Source: Paraburkholderia sp. BL21I4N1
Lineage (GTDB): Bacteria > Pseudomonadota > Gammaproteobacteria > Burkholderiales > Burkholderiaceae
NCBI RefSeq assembly: GCF_002973525.1
Contig: NZ_PVEN01000014.1
Coordinates: 62,001-126,000, forward strand
Direction of reading: 5' to 3'
Length of the DNA stretch: 64,000 nt
Under the pieces are notes generated by a model, which saw nothing but the letters and a program-made list of their open reading frames with translations, was not told the origin of the DNA and ran no database searches. A program made the translations under genes and the position numbers. The stretch's first letter is position 1, and every line of letters starts with the position of its first letter. This document shows positions 8,305 through 16,924 of the stretch, one piece after another.

Positions 8305-9786
8305 ATGGCTCAGTTCAGTGCGGCGCCCGGCGCTCCAGCAGTTCACGCTTACGGAGAAGACGGCGCGTCCGGCGATCCGTCGATGCCGGCCGGCTACAGC
8401 GAGCGGCTTTACAACGAAGACCTCGCGCCGTTGCGCCATCAAACCTGGGGTGCGTACAACATCTTTGCGTTCTGGATGTCGGACGTGCACAGCGTGGGCG
8501 GTTATGTGTTCGCGGGCAGTCTGTTCGCGCTCGGCCTGACGAGCTGGCAGGTGCTGATCGCGCTGCTGGTCGGCATTACGATCGTCAACCTGTTGTGCAA
8601 CCTGATCGCCAAGCCGAGCCAGGCGAACGGCGTGCCGTATCCGGTGGCGTGCCGCGCGACCTTCGGCGTGCTCGGCGCGAATATTCCCGCAGTGATTCGC
8701 GGTCTGATCGCGGTCGCGTGGTACGGCATTCAGACTTACCTCGCGTCGAGTGCGCTGGTGATCGTGGTGCTGAAATTCGTCCCGCAACTCCTGCCGTATG
8801 CCGACGTGCATCATCACGGCTTCATGGGGCTGTCGACGCTCGGCTGGAGCGGTTTCATGCTGCTGTGGGTGTTGCAGGCGCTGGTGTTCTGGCATGGCAT
8901 GGAGACCATCAAGAAGTTCATCGACTTCGCCGGTCCCGCCGTCTACGTGGTGATGTTCCTGCTCGCGGGCTACATGGTGTATCGCGCGGGATGGCGCAAC
9001 ATCGGCATCAACCTGGGCGGCGTCAAGTATCACGGCATGGCGGTGGTGCCGGTGATGATCACGGCGATCTCGCTGGTGGTCTCGTACTTCTCCGGGCCCA
9101 TGCTGAATTTCGGCGACTTCTCGCGCTACGGTAAAAGTTTTCGCAGCGTGCAGCGCGGCAATTTCTGGGGACTGCCGGTCAATTTTCTGGCCTTCTCGCT
9201 GGTGACGGTGGTCACGACCGCGGCCACGCTGCCGGTGTTCGGCGAGCTGATTACGGACCCGGTCGAAACCGTGGGCCGGATCGACTACCCGACCGCGGTG
9301 ATTCTCGGCGCGCTGACGTTCACGATCGCGACGATCGGTATCAACATCGTCGCGAACTTCGTCTCGCCGGCGTTCGATTTTTCGAACGTCGCGCCGCGGC
9401 TGATCAGCTGGCGCATGGGCGGCATGCTGGCGGCGGTGGCGTCGATTTTCATCACACCGTGGAATCTGTTCAACAACCCGGCGGTGATCCATTACACGCT
9501 CGACGTGCTCGGCAGTTTCATCGGACCTTTGTACGGCGTCCTGATCGTCGACTACTACCTCGTGAAGCGCCAGAAGATCGTGCTCGACGATCTGTACACC
9601 GTCGCGCCCACCGGTTCGTACTGGTATCGCAACGGCGTCAACTATCGGGCCGTGGCCGCGTTGTTGCCCGCGGCGGTGATCGCCGTGCTGTGCGTGATGG
9701 TGCCGGCGCTCGACGGTATGGCGAATTTCTCGTGGTTCATCGGCGCGGGGCTGGCGGCGCTGTTCTATCGCATGCTGGCACGCTGA
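8305..9786 (+). CDS. NCS1-family nucleobase/hydantoin/allantoin:cation symporter
   Basis: A 493-residue inner-membrane permease of the nucleobase:cation symporter-1 family with about twelve hydrophobic segments. The family N-terminus LYNEDLAPLRHQTWGAYNIF, with the SERLYNEDLAP signature, is present, as is the TM1 region FAFWMSDVHSVGGYVFAG. Family substrates are allantoin, hydantoins, uracil, cytosine or purines. The following racemase and ureide genes make allantoin or a related ureide the best guess. It has the strongest Shine-Dalgarno in the region and is followed 30 bp later by the racemase gene. Substrate is inferred from context only. Confidence 0.88.
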   Translation: MAQFSAAPGAPAVHAYGEDGASGDPSMPAGYSERLYNEDLAPLRHQTWGAYNIFAFWMSDVHSVGGYVFAGSLFALGLTSWQVLIALLVGITIVNLLCNLIAKPSQANGVPYPVACRATFGVLGANIPAVIRGLIAVAWYGIQTYLASSALVIVVLKFVPQLLPYADVHHHGFMGLSTLGWSGFMLLWVLQALVFWHGMETIKKFIDFAGPAVYVVMFLLAGYMVYRAGWRNIGINLGGVKYHGMAVVPVMITAISLVVSYFSGPMLNFGDFSRYGKSFRSVQRGNFWGLPVNFLAFSLVTVVTTAATLPVFGELITDPVETVGRIDYPTAVILGALTFTIATIGINIVANFVSPAFDFSNVAPRLISWRMGGMLAAVASIFITPWNLFNNPAVIHYTLDVLGSFIGPLYGVLIVDYYLVKRQKIVLDDLYTVAPTGSYWYRNGVNYRAVAALLPAAVIAVLCVMVPALDGMANFSWFIGAGLAALFYRMLAR

Positions 9787-9816
9787 GTCTTGACGCTGCA
9801 GGCAACAGGAGTCGAT

Positions 9817-10683
9817 ATGCGCATCAAACTGATCAACCCGAACACGACCCAGCGAATGACCGACGCGATGGGCCGTTGCGCGCGCGAGGTCGCCGCGCCG
9901 GGCACCGAGGTGATCGCGGTAAATCCCACCATGGGACCGCCGTCGATCGAAGGCTACTACGACGAAGCGCTCGCGACGCCGGGCTTGCTGGCCGAAGTCA
10001 TGGCCGGCGAGCGTGAAGGTTGCGACGGCTACGTGATCGCCTGTTTTGGCGACCCGGGTCTGTACGCCGCGCGCGAGGTGGCGCGCGGTCCGGTGATCGG
10101 CATCGCGGAAGCGGCGATGCACGCGGCGAGCGTGCTGGCGCCGGGCTTTTCGGTCGTGACGACGCTGGCGCGCACGTGTGGAATGGCGTGGCATCTCGCC
10201 GAGCGTTACGGCATGAAGCGGTTTTGCCGCAATGTCCGGGCCACGGATGTCGCCGTGCTCGATCTCGACAAGCCAGGTTCGGCGGCGCGCCGCATTATCC
10301 TCGACGAATGCCGGCGCGCGCTTGCCGAGGACGGTTCGGACGCGATCGTGCTGGGCTGCGCCGGCATGGCCGAATTGTGCGCGGAGATCGAAGACGCGCT
10401 GGGCGCGCCAGTGATCGAAGGCGTGACGGCTGCCGTGAAGTGGACCGAGGCGCTGATCGCGCTGCGCCTGTCGACGGCCAAGCGTGGCGACTATGCGCGG
10501 CCGCTCGCCAAGCGCTACGACGGCGCGCTGGAATCCTTCAGTCCGACCGCTGCCGACCCAAATCCGCGCATGCCGCGCGGGTCGGCCGCAAGTTCTGTCG
10601 GGAATCCGCAAGAAAATGCGCAAACCGTTGATTCGCTGCGGGTAAACGCTAAAAAAACGGACCCGCACATACATTCGGTCTGA
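9817..10683 (+). CDS. Asp/Glu/hydantoin racemase family protein, probable allantoin racemase
   Basis: A 288-residue cofactor-independent racemase. The two catalytic cysteines sit in IACFGDPG (C76) and LGCAGMAEL (C181), the classical pair of the hydantoin/aspartate racemase fold. The ATG at 9817 has AGGAG upstream and gives the conserved MRIKLINPNT N-terminus. Family relatives in ureide clusters (HpxA) interconvert R- and S-allantoin, which would help because the allantoinase is stereoselective. The last 45-50 residues (after about 240) are a low-complexity tail beyond the usual family end. It follows the NCS1 permease and ends at a terminator. Confidence 0.82.
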   Translation: MRIKLINPNTTQRMTDAMGRCAREVAAPGTEVIAVNPTMGPPSIEGYYDEALATPGLLAEVMAGEREGCDGYVIACFGDPGLYAAREVARGPVIGIAEAAMHAASVLAPGFSVVTTLARTCGMAWHLAERYGMKRFCRNVRATDVAVLDLDKPGSAARRIILDECRRALAEDGSDAIVLGCAGMAELCAEIEDALGAPVIEGVTAAVKWTEALIALRLSTAKRGDYARPLAKRYDGALESFSPTAADPNPRMPRGSAASSVGNPQENAQTVDSLRVNAKKTDPHIHSV

Positions 10684-10695
10684 CACGCACTATCT

Positions 10696-10726
10696 GCCCG
10701 GGTGTATGGGCGCACCCGGGCGTTTT
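10696..10726 (+). terminator. Rho-independent terminator after the racemase gene
   Basis: Stem GCCCGGGTG / CACCCGGGC with an 8-base loop, followed by GTTTTCG. It separates the permease-racemase unit from the puuE operon. Confidence 0.7.
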
Positions 10727-10965
10727 CGCTACACTGGTCCCACTCCGCGCTGGGGCCGCGACAGGCTTTTTGGCCGCAGCTACCCGCGCTGCTTCGAGTG
10801 AGTTTCCCGCCAGTACCGCCGTGAATTGCAGCAACGACTCGCAATTAAACCTGCAGCAAAGACCCGCAGGCAAACGTTGCAGTCGCAACCGCCCGGCCGA
10901 ACCGCGCCAACCCACGCTCACCCCCACGCGAATTTTACGTACCGTCACCACGCATTCTTCAAACC

Positions 10966-11916
10966 ATGCCACTCGACCCGAACTACCCACGCGATCTGAT
11001 CGGCTACGGCCGCCACCCGGTGCAGGCCAACTGGCCGGGTCAAGCGCGTGTCGCGGTGCAATTCGTTCTGAATTACGAAGAAGGCGGTGAAAACTGCGTA
11101 TTGCACGGCGATCCCGGCTCGGAGCAGTTTCTGTCGGAGATCGTTGGCGCCGCGGCTTACCCGGCGCGTCACATGAGCATGGAGTCGATCTACGAATACG
11201 GCTCGCGCGCGGGCGTCTGGCGCATTCTGCGCGAGTTCGACAAGCGCGGCCTGCCGCTAACGGTGTTCGGCGTCGGCATGGCGATCGAACGGAATCCGGA
11301 GGTCGCGCGCGCGTTCGTCGAACTGGGTCATGAGATCGCCTGCCACGGTTATCGCTGGATTCACTATCAGGACATGTCGCCGGAGAAAGAGGCGGAACAC
11401 ATGCGCCTCGGGATGGAAGCGATCGAACGCGTGACCGGCGAGCGTCCGCTCGGCTGGTACACCGGCCGCGACAGCCCCAATACGCATCGTCTGGTCGCCG
11501 AACACGGCGGTTTCCTGTACGACTCGGATTACTACGGCGATGACCTGCCGTTCTGGATGGACGTCGAAGTCACGGGCGGCGCGAAGGTGCCGCAACTGAT
11601 CCTGCCGTACACGCTCGACACCAACGACATGCGCTTCGCAAGCCCGCAAGGTTTCAACACGGCGGACCACTTCTTCACCTATCTGCGCGACGCATTCGAC
11701 GTGCTGTACGAAGAGGGCGACGAAGCGCCGAAGATGCTGTCGATCGGCATGCACTGCCGTCTGCTCGGACGCCCTGGCCGGTTCCGCGCACTGCAACGTT
11801 TTCTCGATCACATCGAACAGCACGATCGCGTGTGGGTGACGCGGCGCGTCGATATTGCGCGCCACTGGCGCGAACATCACCCTTACCAACCAAACAACCG
11901 CGGGGCTGCGGCATGA
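10966..11916 (+). CDS. puuE: Allantoinase, PuuE (polysaccharide deacetylase-fold) type
   Basis: A 316-residue cytoplasmic hydrolase that opens the hydantoin ring of allantoin to allantoate. It belongs to the metal-independent PuuE class built on the polysaccharide deacetylase (NodB) fold, not the amidohydrolase allantoinase. The N-terminal block YPRDLIGYGRHP and the internal HEIACHGYRWIHYQDM and GWYTGRDSPNT segments are PuuE signatures. Length matches the family (about 300-320). Its stop overlaps the uraD start by 4 bp (ATGA), so translation is coupled. First gene of puuE-uraD-alc-allA. Confidence 0.93.
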   Translation: MPLDPNYPRDLIGYGRHPVQANWPGQARVAVQFVLNYEEGGENCVLHGDPGSEQFLSEIVGAAAYPARHMSMESIYEYGSRAGVWRILREFDKRGLPLTVFGVGMAIERNPEVARAFVELGHEIACHGYRWIHYQDMSPEKEAEHMRLGMEAIERVTGERPLGWYTGRDSPNTHRLVAEHGGFLYDSDYYGDDLPFWMDVEVTGGAKVPQLILPYTLDTNDMRFASPQGFNTADHFFTYLRDAFDVLYEEGDEAPKMLSIGMHCRLLGRPGRFRALQRFLDHIEQHDRVWVTRRVDIARHWREHHPYQPNNRGAAA

Positions 11917-12434
11917 AGGCGATGCAATACACTCTGGACCAACTCAACAGCACCTCGACCGACGCGTTCGTCGCAGCGCTGTCCGGTATTTTCGAGCACT
12001 CGCCGTGGGTCGCGGAACTCGCCGCGCGGCAACGGCCGTTTGCCAGCATCGACGAGTTGCATCGCAAGATGTCGTCGCTCGTCGAGACCGCGGGCGAAGA
12101 GAAGCAACTGGCGCTGATCAACGCCCACCCGGAGCTCGCCGGCAAAGCTGCGGTACGCGGCGAGCTGACCGCCGAATCCACCCGTGAGCAGAGCGGCGCG
12201 GGCCTCGCGCAGTGCACGCAGGAAGAGTTCGACAAGCTGGTCGCGCTGAATAGCGCCTATCGTGAGAAGTTCGGCTTTCCGTTCATCCTCGCGGTGCGCG
12301 GCTTCGACCGTCACGGCATCATTGCGAACTTCGAGGCGCGGGTGAATAACAGCCGCGCCGACGAATTGCGCGCGAGCCTCGATCAGATCTACCGCATCGC
12401 ACGTTTCCGGCTCGACGACCTGATCGACGCGTGA
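11913..12434 (+). CDS. uraD: 2-oxo-4-hydroxy-4-carboxy-5-ureidoimidazoline (OHCU) decarboxylase
   Basis: A 173-residue all-helical enzyme that decarboxylates OHCU to S-allantoin, the third step of urate oxidation. The catalytic histidine lies in NAHPELAGKAA (H72), and the family pattern EEKQLALINAHPELA is intact. The start is the ATG at 11913 overlapping the puuE stop; the upstream extension of the frame lies inside puuE. It works after UraH, encoded on the other strand 4 kb away. Confidence 0.93.
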   Translation: MKAMQYTLDQLNSTSTDAFVAALSGIFEHSPWVAELAARQRPFASIDELHRKMSSLVETAGEEKQLALINAHPELAGKAAVRGELTAESTREQSGAGLAQCTQEEFDKLVALNSAYREKFGFPFILAVRGFDRHGIIANFEARVNNSRADELRASLDQIYRIARFRLDDLIDA

Positions 12435-12507
12435 CGCTTCATTCACGCGTCGCGGACCCCGAATCGAAACGTTTTTTCAGCACTAACAAACATTAAGGAA
12501 GACAAAG

Positions 12508-13521
12508 ATGGCACTCCCGATTCTCGACCCCAATGCACCGGAATTCACGCGCCGTTATGTGAATCTGGCGGACCCGCGTCTGGGCGCACAGGCGCTCGAG
12601 ACTAGCGACGATTTCTTCGCACCGAAGGAACGCATGCTGAATCCGGAGCCGGCCGTTTTCATTCCGGGTAAGTACGACGACCACGGCAAGTGGATGGACG
12701 GCTGGGAAACGCGCCGCAAGCGCGCCAACGGCTACGACTGGTGCGTCGTGAAGCTGGCGCGTCCGGGCGTCATCAAGGGTCTCGACCTCGACACCAGCCA
12801 CTTCACCGGCAACTTCCCGCCGGCCGCTTCGGTGGAAGCCGCGCGCGTGGTGGACGGCGTGCCGAACCAGTCCACTCAATGGACCGAAATCGTTCCGTCG
12901 ACCTCGTTGCAGGGCAACAGCCACCACTATCACGAAGTCAGCGACACGAACGCGTACACGCATTTGCGCGTGAACATCTATCCGGACGGCGGTATCGCGC
13001 GTCTGCGGGTGTACGGTCAGCCGCAAGTGGATTGGGCCGGCGCGAGCCGCACCGATCAGTTCGACCTGGCTGCAATGGAAAATGGTGCATACCTGGTCGC
13101 GGCCAATAACCAGCACTTCGGCGCTGCCTCCACGATCCTGATGCCGGGCCGTGGCGTGAACATGGGCGACGGCTGGGAAACGCGTCGCCGTCGCGAGCCG
13201 GGCAACGACTGGGCGATCGTCGCGCTGGCGCAACCGGGCGTCATCAAGAAGATCGAAGTCGACACGGCGCACTTCAAGGGCAACTATCCGGATCGCTGCT
13301 CGATCCAGGCGGCGTACGTGACGGGCGGCACCGACAGCTCGCTGATCACGCAAGCCATGTTCTGGCCGGTGCTGCTGGGCGAACAGAAGCTGAAGATGGA
13401 TAACCAGCATTACTTCGAAAGCGAAATCGCGGCGCTGGGTCCGGTGACGCACGTGCGCTTCAACATCATTCCGGACGGCGGTGTCTCGCGTCTGCGTCTG
13501 TGGGGCACGCTCGCATCATGA
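12508..13521 (+). CDS. alc: Allantoicase
   Basis: A 337-residue enzyme that hydrolyses allantoate to S-ureidoglycolate and urea. Allantoicases consist of two repeated jelly-roll modules, and the repeat is visible here: MGDGWETRRRREPGNDW in the second half mirrors MDGWETRRKRANGYDW in the first, each followed by a PGVIK segment, then D(L/T)-H-F and GNFP/GNYP motifs. A good ribosome binding site (AAGGAAG) precedes the ATG. The stop overlaps allA by 4 bp (ATGA). Confidence 0.95.
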   Translation: MALPILDPNAPEFTRRYVNLADPRLGAQALETSDDFFAPKERMLNPEPAVFIPGKYDDHGKWMDGWETRRKRANGYDWCVVKLARPGVIKGLDLDTSHFTGNFPPAASVEAARVVDGVPNQSTQWTEIVPSTSLQGNSHHYHEVSDTNAYTHLRVNIYPDGGIARLRVYGQPQVDWAGASRTDQFDLAAMENGAYLVAANNQHFGAASTILMPGRGVNMGDGWETRRRREPGNDWAIVALAQPGVIKKIEVDTAHFKGNYPDRCSIQAAYVTGGTDSSLITQAMFWPVLLGEQKLKMDNQHYFESEIAALGPVTHVRFNIIPDGGVSRLRLWGTLAS

Positions 13522-14030
13522 AAACGCTCGCGATCGAACCCTTGACGAAAGAAGCGTTCGCCGCGTTCGGCGACGTGATCGAACTCGAAGGCGCGAAGCA
13601 GATTCCGATCAACCTCGGTACGACGATCCGCTTTCACGATCTCGCGAACGTGGACGTCACCGACGAGAACGGCCGCACGCTTGTGAACCTGTTTCGCGGG
13701 CAACCGCGCACGCTGCCGTTCGAAGTGAAGATGCTCGAACGTCATCCGCTGGGCAGCCAGGCATTCGTGCCGCTCAACGACAAGCCGTATCTGGTCGTGG
13801 TGGCGCCGGCGGGCGAGTTGGACGAGTCGGCGATTCGCGCGTTCGTGACGAGCGGCTGGCAGGGCGTCAACTATGCGAAGGGCGTATGGCACCATCCGCT
13901 GATCGCTTTGGGCGACGTGAGCGACTTTATCGTGGTCGATCGCGGTGGAGACGGGCTTAACCTCAATGAGCAGGATCTGGCCGAATCGCTGTGGCTCACG
14001 GAAGATGCGTTGAGCGCGGTGGCGGTTTGA
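13518..14030 (+). CDS. allA: Ureidoglycolate lyase
   Basis: A 170-residue cupin-fold enzyme that splits ureidoglycolate to glyoxylate and urea and ends the pathway. The N-terminus MKTLAIEPLTKEAFAAFGDV and the central KMLERHPLGSQAF and GVWHHPL motifs are typical of AllA. The start at 13518 overlaps the alc stop. Last gene of the puuE operon, followed by a strong hairpin terminator. The glyoxylate produced may feed the glycerate route. Confidence 0.94.
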   Translation: MKTLAIEPLTKEAFAAFGDVIELEGAKQIPINLGTTIRFHDLANVDVTDENGRTLVNLFRGQPRTLPFEVKMLERHPLGSQAFVPLNDKPYLVVVAPAGELDESAIRAFVTSGWQGVNYAKGVWHHPLIALGDVSDFIVVDRGGDGLNLNEQDLAESLWLTEDALSAVAV

Positions 14031-14070
14031 GTATCGCCTAATGTCGTGACAAGCTGGTCGATGTGAAAGA

Positions 14071-14099
14071 AAGCCCACGGTGTATGCCGTGGGCTTTTT
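14071..14099 (+). terminator. Rho-independent terminator after allA
   Basis: Stem AGCCCACGG / CCGTGGGCT with a 6-base loop and a run of five T. Confidence 0.88.
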
Positions 14100-14285
14100 G
14101 CATGGGCGGGGGAAAGTGCGGAGCGACGCGCCGTGACTCATTGCCGTGTTCCTGTCCCCCGGTAGGGCTCATCGAGAAGCAGCGAACGCGCAATTACATC
14201 GCGCGCGCGTTGCGCCGGCTCCGGTGCGGAAAATCCATACGATGCGGCAGTTCCTGCTGCTAGCGGCTGCTTTCATGACGTACGG

Positions 14286-14350
14286 GCTACAAACTCGATC
14301 GATATCCAGTTTTTGTAGCGCCTGGGGGCGCATTTTTTGTATGCGCCTCC
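14286..14350. repeat. Two consecutive inverted repeats between convergent allA and puuD
   Basis: GCTACAAA (14286-14293) pairs with TTTGTAGC (14312-14319), and GGGGGCGCAT (14324-14333) pairs with ATGCGCCTCC (14341-14350) with one G-T wobble. The rest of 14100-14380 shows no gene or motif I recognise. Confidence 0.5.
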
Positions 14351-14380
14351 AGCGTTTCAAAGACGCCCTTAGCCGACCAA

Positions 14381-14421
14381 AACAAAAAAGCGGGCTTTCC
14401 GCTCACGCGAAAAGCCCGCTT
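14381..14421 (-). terminator. Rho-independent terminator of the uraH-puuD operon
   Basis: Read on the minus strand, AAGCGGGCTTT / AAAGCCCGCTT forms a stem followed by a run of T (the A-run at 14384-14389 on the plus strand). It lies about 80 bp beyond the puuD stop. Confidence 0.8.
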
Positions 14422-14431
14422 CCTGTCCAGC

Positions 14432-14471
14432 AATACAACAATACAACAATACAACAATACAACAATACAAC
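14432..14471. repeat. Five-copy 8-bp tandem repeat (AATACAAC)
   Basis: Five perfect head-to-tail copies of AATACAAC lie between the puuD stop and its terminator, in the transcribed 3' untranslated region. AT-rich, unlike its surroundings; copy number is likely variable between strains. Confidence 0.95.
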
Positions 14472-14503
14472 TGCATATCGGGCGCAAAGCCCGGCCAAAC
14501 CGG

Positions 14504-15697
14504 TTACTTCGCTGCGCCGCCTTCGAACCATGCGGCGATCTTCATCCGCTCGTCGTCGGTCATGTGCGTGACGTTGCCGAGCGGCATCGCCTTCAACGTC
14601 ACCGCCTGCTGATAAATCCGCTGTGCGTTCTGCGAGATTTCATCCGGCGTATCCAGCAGCACGCCAGCGGGCGCGCTGCCCATCATCGTCGGATGCGCGG
14701 AGTGGCACGCCACGCAGCGTTGTTGCAGCACCGGCGCGATGTCGGCCACCTTCACCGTCGGCGCGTTCGCGGCTTGCGCTTGCGGCACGACCGGCTTCGG
14801 CATGGTCCAGAAGAGGGCGCAGAACATCAGCACGATGCCGACCAGCGGCAGATACCACAGCACCTGGCCACGGTGACGCATCACGAAGAACTGGCGAATC
14901 AGCGCACCGGCCAGCATGATGATCAGCAGCACGGCCCAGTTGTACGGATGCGTGTACGTCATCGCGTAGTGGTTCGACAGCATCGCGAACACCACCGGCA
15001 ACGTGAAATACGTGTTGTGCACCGAACGCTGCTTGCCGCGCTTGCCGTAGATCGGGTTCGGCGTGTCACCCTTGAGCATCGCGTCGACCATCTTGCGCTG
15101 ACCCGGAATGATCACGAAGAACACGTTCGCCGACATGATCGTCGCCAGCATCGCACCCATGATCAGGTACGCCGCGCGGCCCGCGAAGATGTGGCAGGCC
15201 AGCCATGCGGCGATCAGCACGTATACGCCGACGCAGATGCCGAGCACCTTGTCTTTATTGCCCAGAATGCGGCACAGCGAGTCGTAAACGATCCAGCCGG
15301 CGGCGAGGAAGCCGAGCGCCGACGCCACGGCGACCACCGGGCCCATGTCCATCACGTTCTTGTCGATCAGATACGTGGACGGCGAGAACAGATATAGCAC
15401 GGTGAACAGACCGAAGCCCGACAGCCACGTCGTGTACGACGGCCACTTCGACCAGTGCAGATCTTCCGGCATTTCCGGCGGTGCGACGGTGTACTTCTGC
15501 ATGTTGTAGAAGCCGCCGCCATGCACGTGCCACAGTTCGCCGAACACACCGCGCTTACGCTGGTTCGGATCGGTTGGCGGTTTCAGGCTGTTGTCGAGCG
15601 CGACGAAATAGAACGACTCGCCGATCCATGCAATCGCGGCGATGACGTGGAACCAGCGAATCGCCAGATTCAACCAGTCGGTGATAAATCCTTCCAT
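14504..15697 (-). CDS. puuD: Urate hydroxylase PuuD (membrane protein with cytochrome c domain)
   Basis: A 397-residue integral-membrane enzyme that oxidises urate to 5-hydroxyisourate and passes electrons to cytochrome c instead of oxygen. About eight to nine hydrophobic helices occupy residues 8-290. The C-terminal part is a cytochrome c domain with the haem site CVACH (C328-H332) and a downstream methionine ligand candidate in LKAMPLGNVTHM. I use the ATG at 15697, which has GGAGGAG just upstream, over the GTG four codons earlier. It follows uraH in the same operon by 320 bp. It replaces the classical soluble uricase. Confidence 0.92.
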   Translation of the reverse strand: MEGFITDWLNLAIRWFHVIAAIAWIGESFYFVALDNSLKPPTDPNQRKRGVFGELWHVHGGGFYNMQKYTVAPPEMPEDLHWSKWPSYTTWLSGFGLFTVLYLFSPSTYLIDKNVMDMGPVVAVASALGFLAAGWIVYDSLCRILGNKDKVLGICVGVYVLIAAWLACHIFAGRAAYLIMGAMLATIMSANVFFVIIPGQRKMVDAMLKGDTPNPIYGKRGKQRSVHNTYFTLPVVFAMLSNHYAMTYTHPYNWAVLLIIMLAGALIRQFFVMRHRGQVLWYLPLVGIVLMFCALFWTMPKPVVPQAQAANAPTVKVADIAPVLQQRCVACHSAHPTMMGSAPAGVLLDTPDEISQNAQRIYQQAVTLKAMPLGNVTHMTDDERMKIAAWFEGGAAK

Positions 15698-16017
15698 GAA
15701 CTCCTCCACTTCTGATTCGTTGTACGCGCAACGACGACGGGTGCCTTCGGGAACCCGGCTATCGGGTTGCTGGCGGAGATGACGTCACTGCGCAGACTGC
15801 GGGGTGAAAGACGCGATGCGCTCAGTTCGCACAGCGTCGTTTTTAATGTGTCTTCGTGTCGGATCGGATCAGGCCGGTCGAGCCGTCGGCGTTTTTCGAT
15901 TGCGTTTCGCGGGTGCTTGCGGTGAGAACCGTGCAGGCATCTGCGCAATGCAATCGAGCGTGAACGTCTGGGCGCGAACTCGACCGGGTCTCCTCCGGAT
16001 CTCGCGGCAGACGTGCC
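15698..16017 (-). other. Gap between uraH and puuD
   Basis: These 320 bases show no convincing gene. A short hairpin AACCCG/CGGGTT lies in the puuD-proximal part. The gap is long for an operon, so puuD may have its own promoter, but no clear -10/-35 pair was found. Confidence 0.3.
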
Positions 16018-16371
16018 TTAGCTGCCCCGATACGTGCTGTACGACCACGGCGACACCAGCAGCGGCACGTGATAGTGCGCACCGGCATCGGCCACGCCGA
16101 AGCGCAGCACGACACGATCGACGAAACGCGGCTCCGGCACTTTCGTGCCGATCGACGCGAAATAGTCGCCGGCGCCGAACACGAGTTCGTATTCGCCCGC
16201 GACTAGCGCTTCGCCTTCGAGCAGCGGCTGGTCGCAACGACCGTCGTCATTGGTGGTGGTGGTTTTGAGCGCGCGGCGGGTGTCGCCTGAGAGCGCGAAG
16301 AGTTCGACCTTGATGCCCGCGCCGGGACGGCCGTTCGCGGTGTCGAGCACATGGGTAGTGAGCTTTCCCAT
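16018..16371 (-). CDS. uraH: 5-hydroxyisourate hydrolase (transthyretin-like)
   Basis: A 117-residue enzyme that hydrolyses 5-hydroxyisourate to OHCU, the step between PuuD and UraD. The hallmark C-terminal tetrapeptide YRGS is present. The conserved N-terminal histidine (H7 in TTHVLDTANGRP) and the arginine in TNDDGRCDQPLL complete the active site. The ATG at 16371 has AAGGA 8 bases upstream. Divergent from the 8-oxoguanine deaminase gene and upstream of puuD. Confidence 0.95.
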   Translation of the reverse strand: MGKLTTHVLDTANGRPGAGIKVELFALSGDTRRALKTTTTNDDGRCDQPLLEGEALVAGEYELVFGAGDYFASIGTKVPEPRFVDRVVLRFGVADAGAHYHVPLLVSPWSYSTYRGS

Positions 16372-16924
16372 TCGCAATTTTCCTTATGTGAATGCGAGGT
16401 TTCGGCGGCAGCCCGATCCAGATACGTTTGCGGCGGATCGAGGCTCCACGTCAGTGGCTACATACCCGTCGGCGAATTGAAGCGAGCGCCGTGGCAGCCA
16501 TTGTAAAAAGGTTGTTCCGCTCAGCGCGTCCGAGATAGGAAAGATAATACCTGGCGCATGACAGACAGCCTGCTGAAAGCCACGGCGAGTCGATTCGTTC
16601 GACTGTTGCCGGTCGTTCCGATCGTACCGGGGCCAAAAAAGGCCCACTATATCGACAGCCTGAACTTGGGTATCGCTATGGCGCGAGTTGTCAGCATTAT
16701 TTTGGCCGTCGAAGGTTACACCCGTGCGCTGCAACAAGCATGAGCCGAGGCGGTTCGAGCGCGGCACACGCCCTGAAAGAAGTCCCCTTGGGGGACACCC
16801 CGAAGACGGCGTAATACGCTGGGTAACCGGGCCAACGGCGTTCGACGGGACGCGACGGCACGGTAGCGTGCCGTCACATCGCGTTCGGACGACTTTGCAC
16901 GGAAGCATTAAAGCGGAGAAACGA
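16372..16924. other. Divergent regulatory region between uraH and the 8-oxoguanine deaminase gene
   Basis: A 553-bp non-coding stretch. Close to the deaminase gene are three successive hairpins: GTCCCC/GGGGAC (16782-16796), ACGCTG/CGGCGT enclosing GGTAACCGGG (16816-16841), and a strong 8-bp stem GACGGCAC/GTGCCGTC (16854-16875). The last lies about 50 bp before the start. They look like a structured 5' leader or a LysR-type operator region. No open frame here has a plausible protein. Confidence 0.4.

Noticed and set aside
8287..10686. A 799-codon open frame on the minus strand opposite the permease and racemase genes
   Set aside because: It is Arg/His-rich shadow coding of two clear plus-strand genes and has no domain resemblance.
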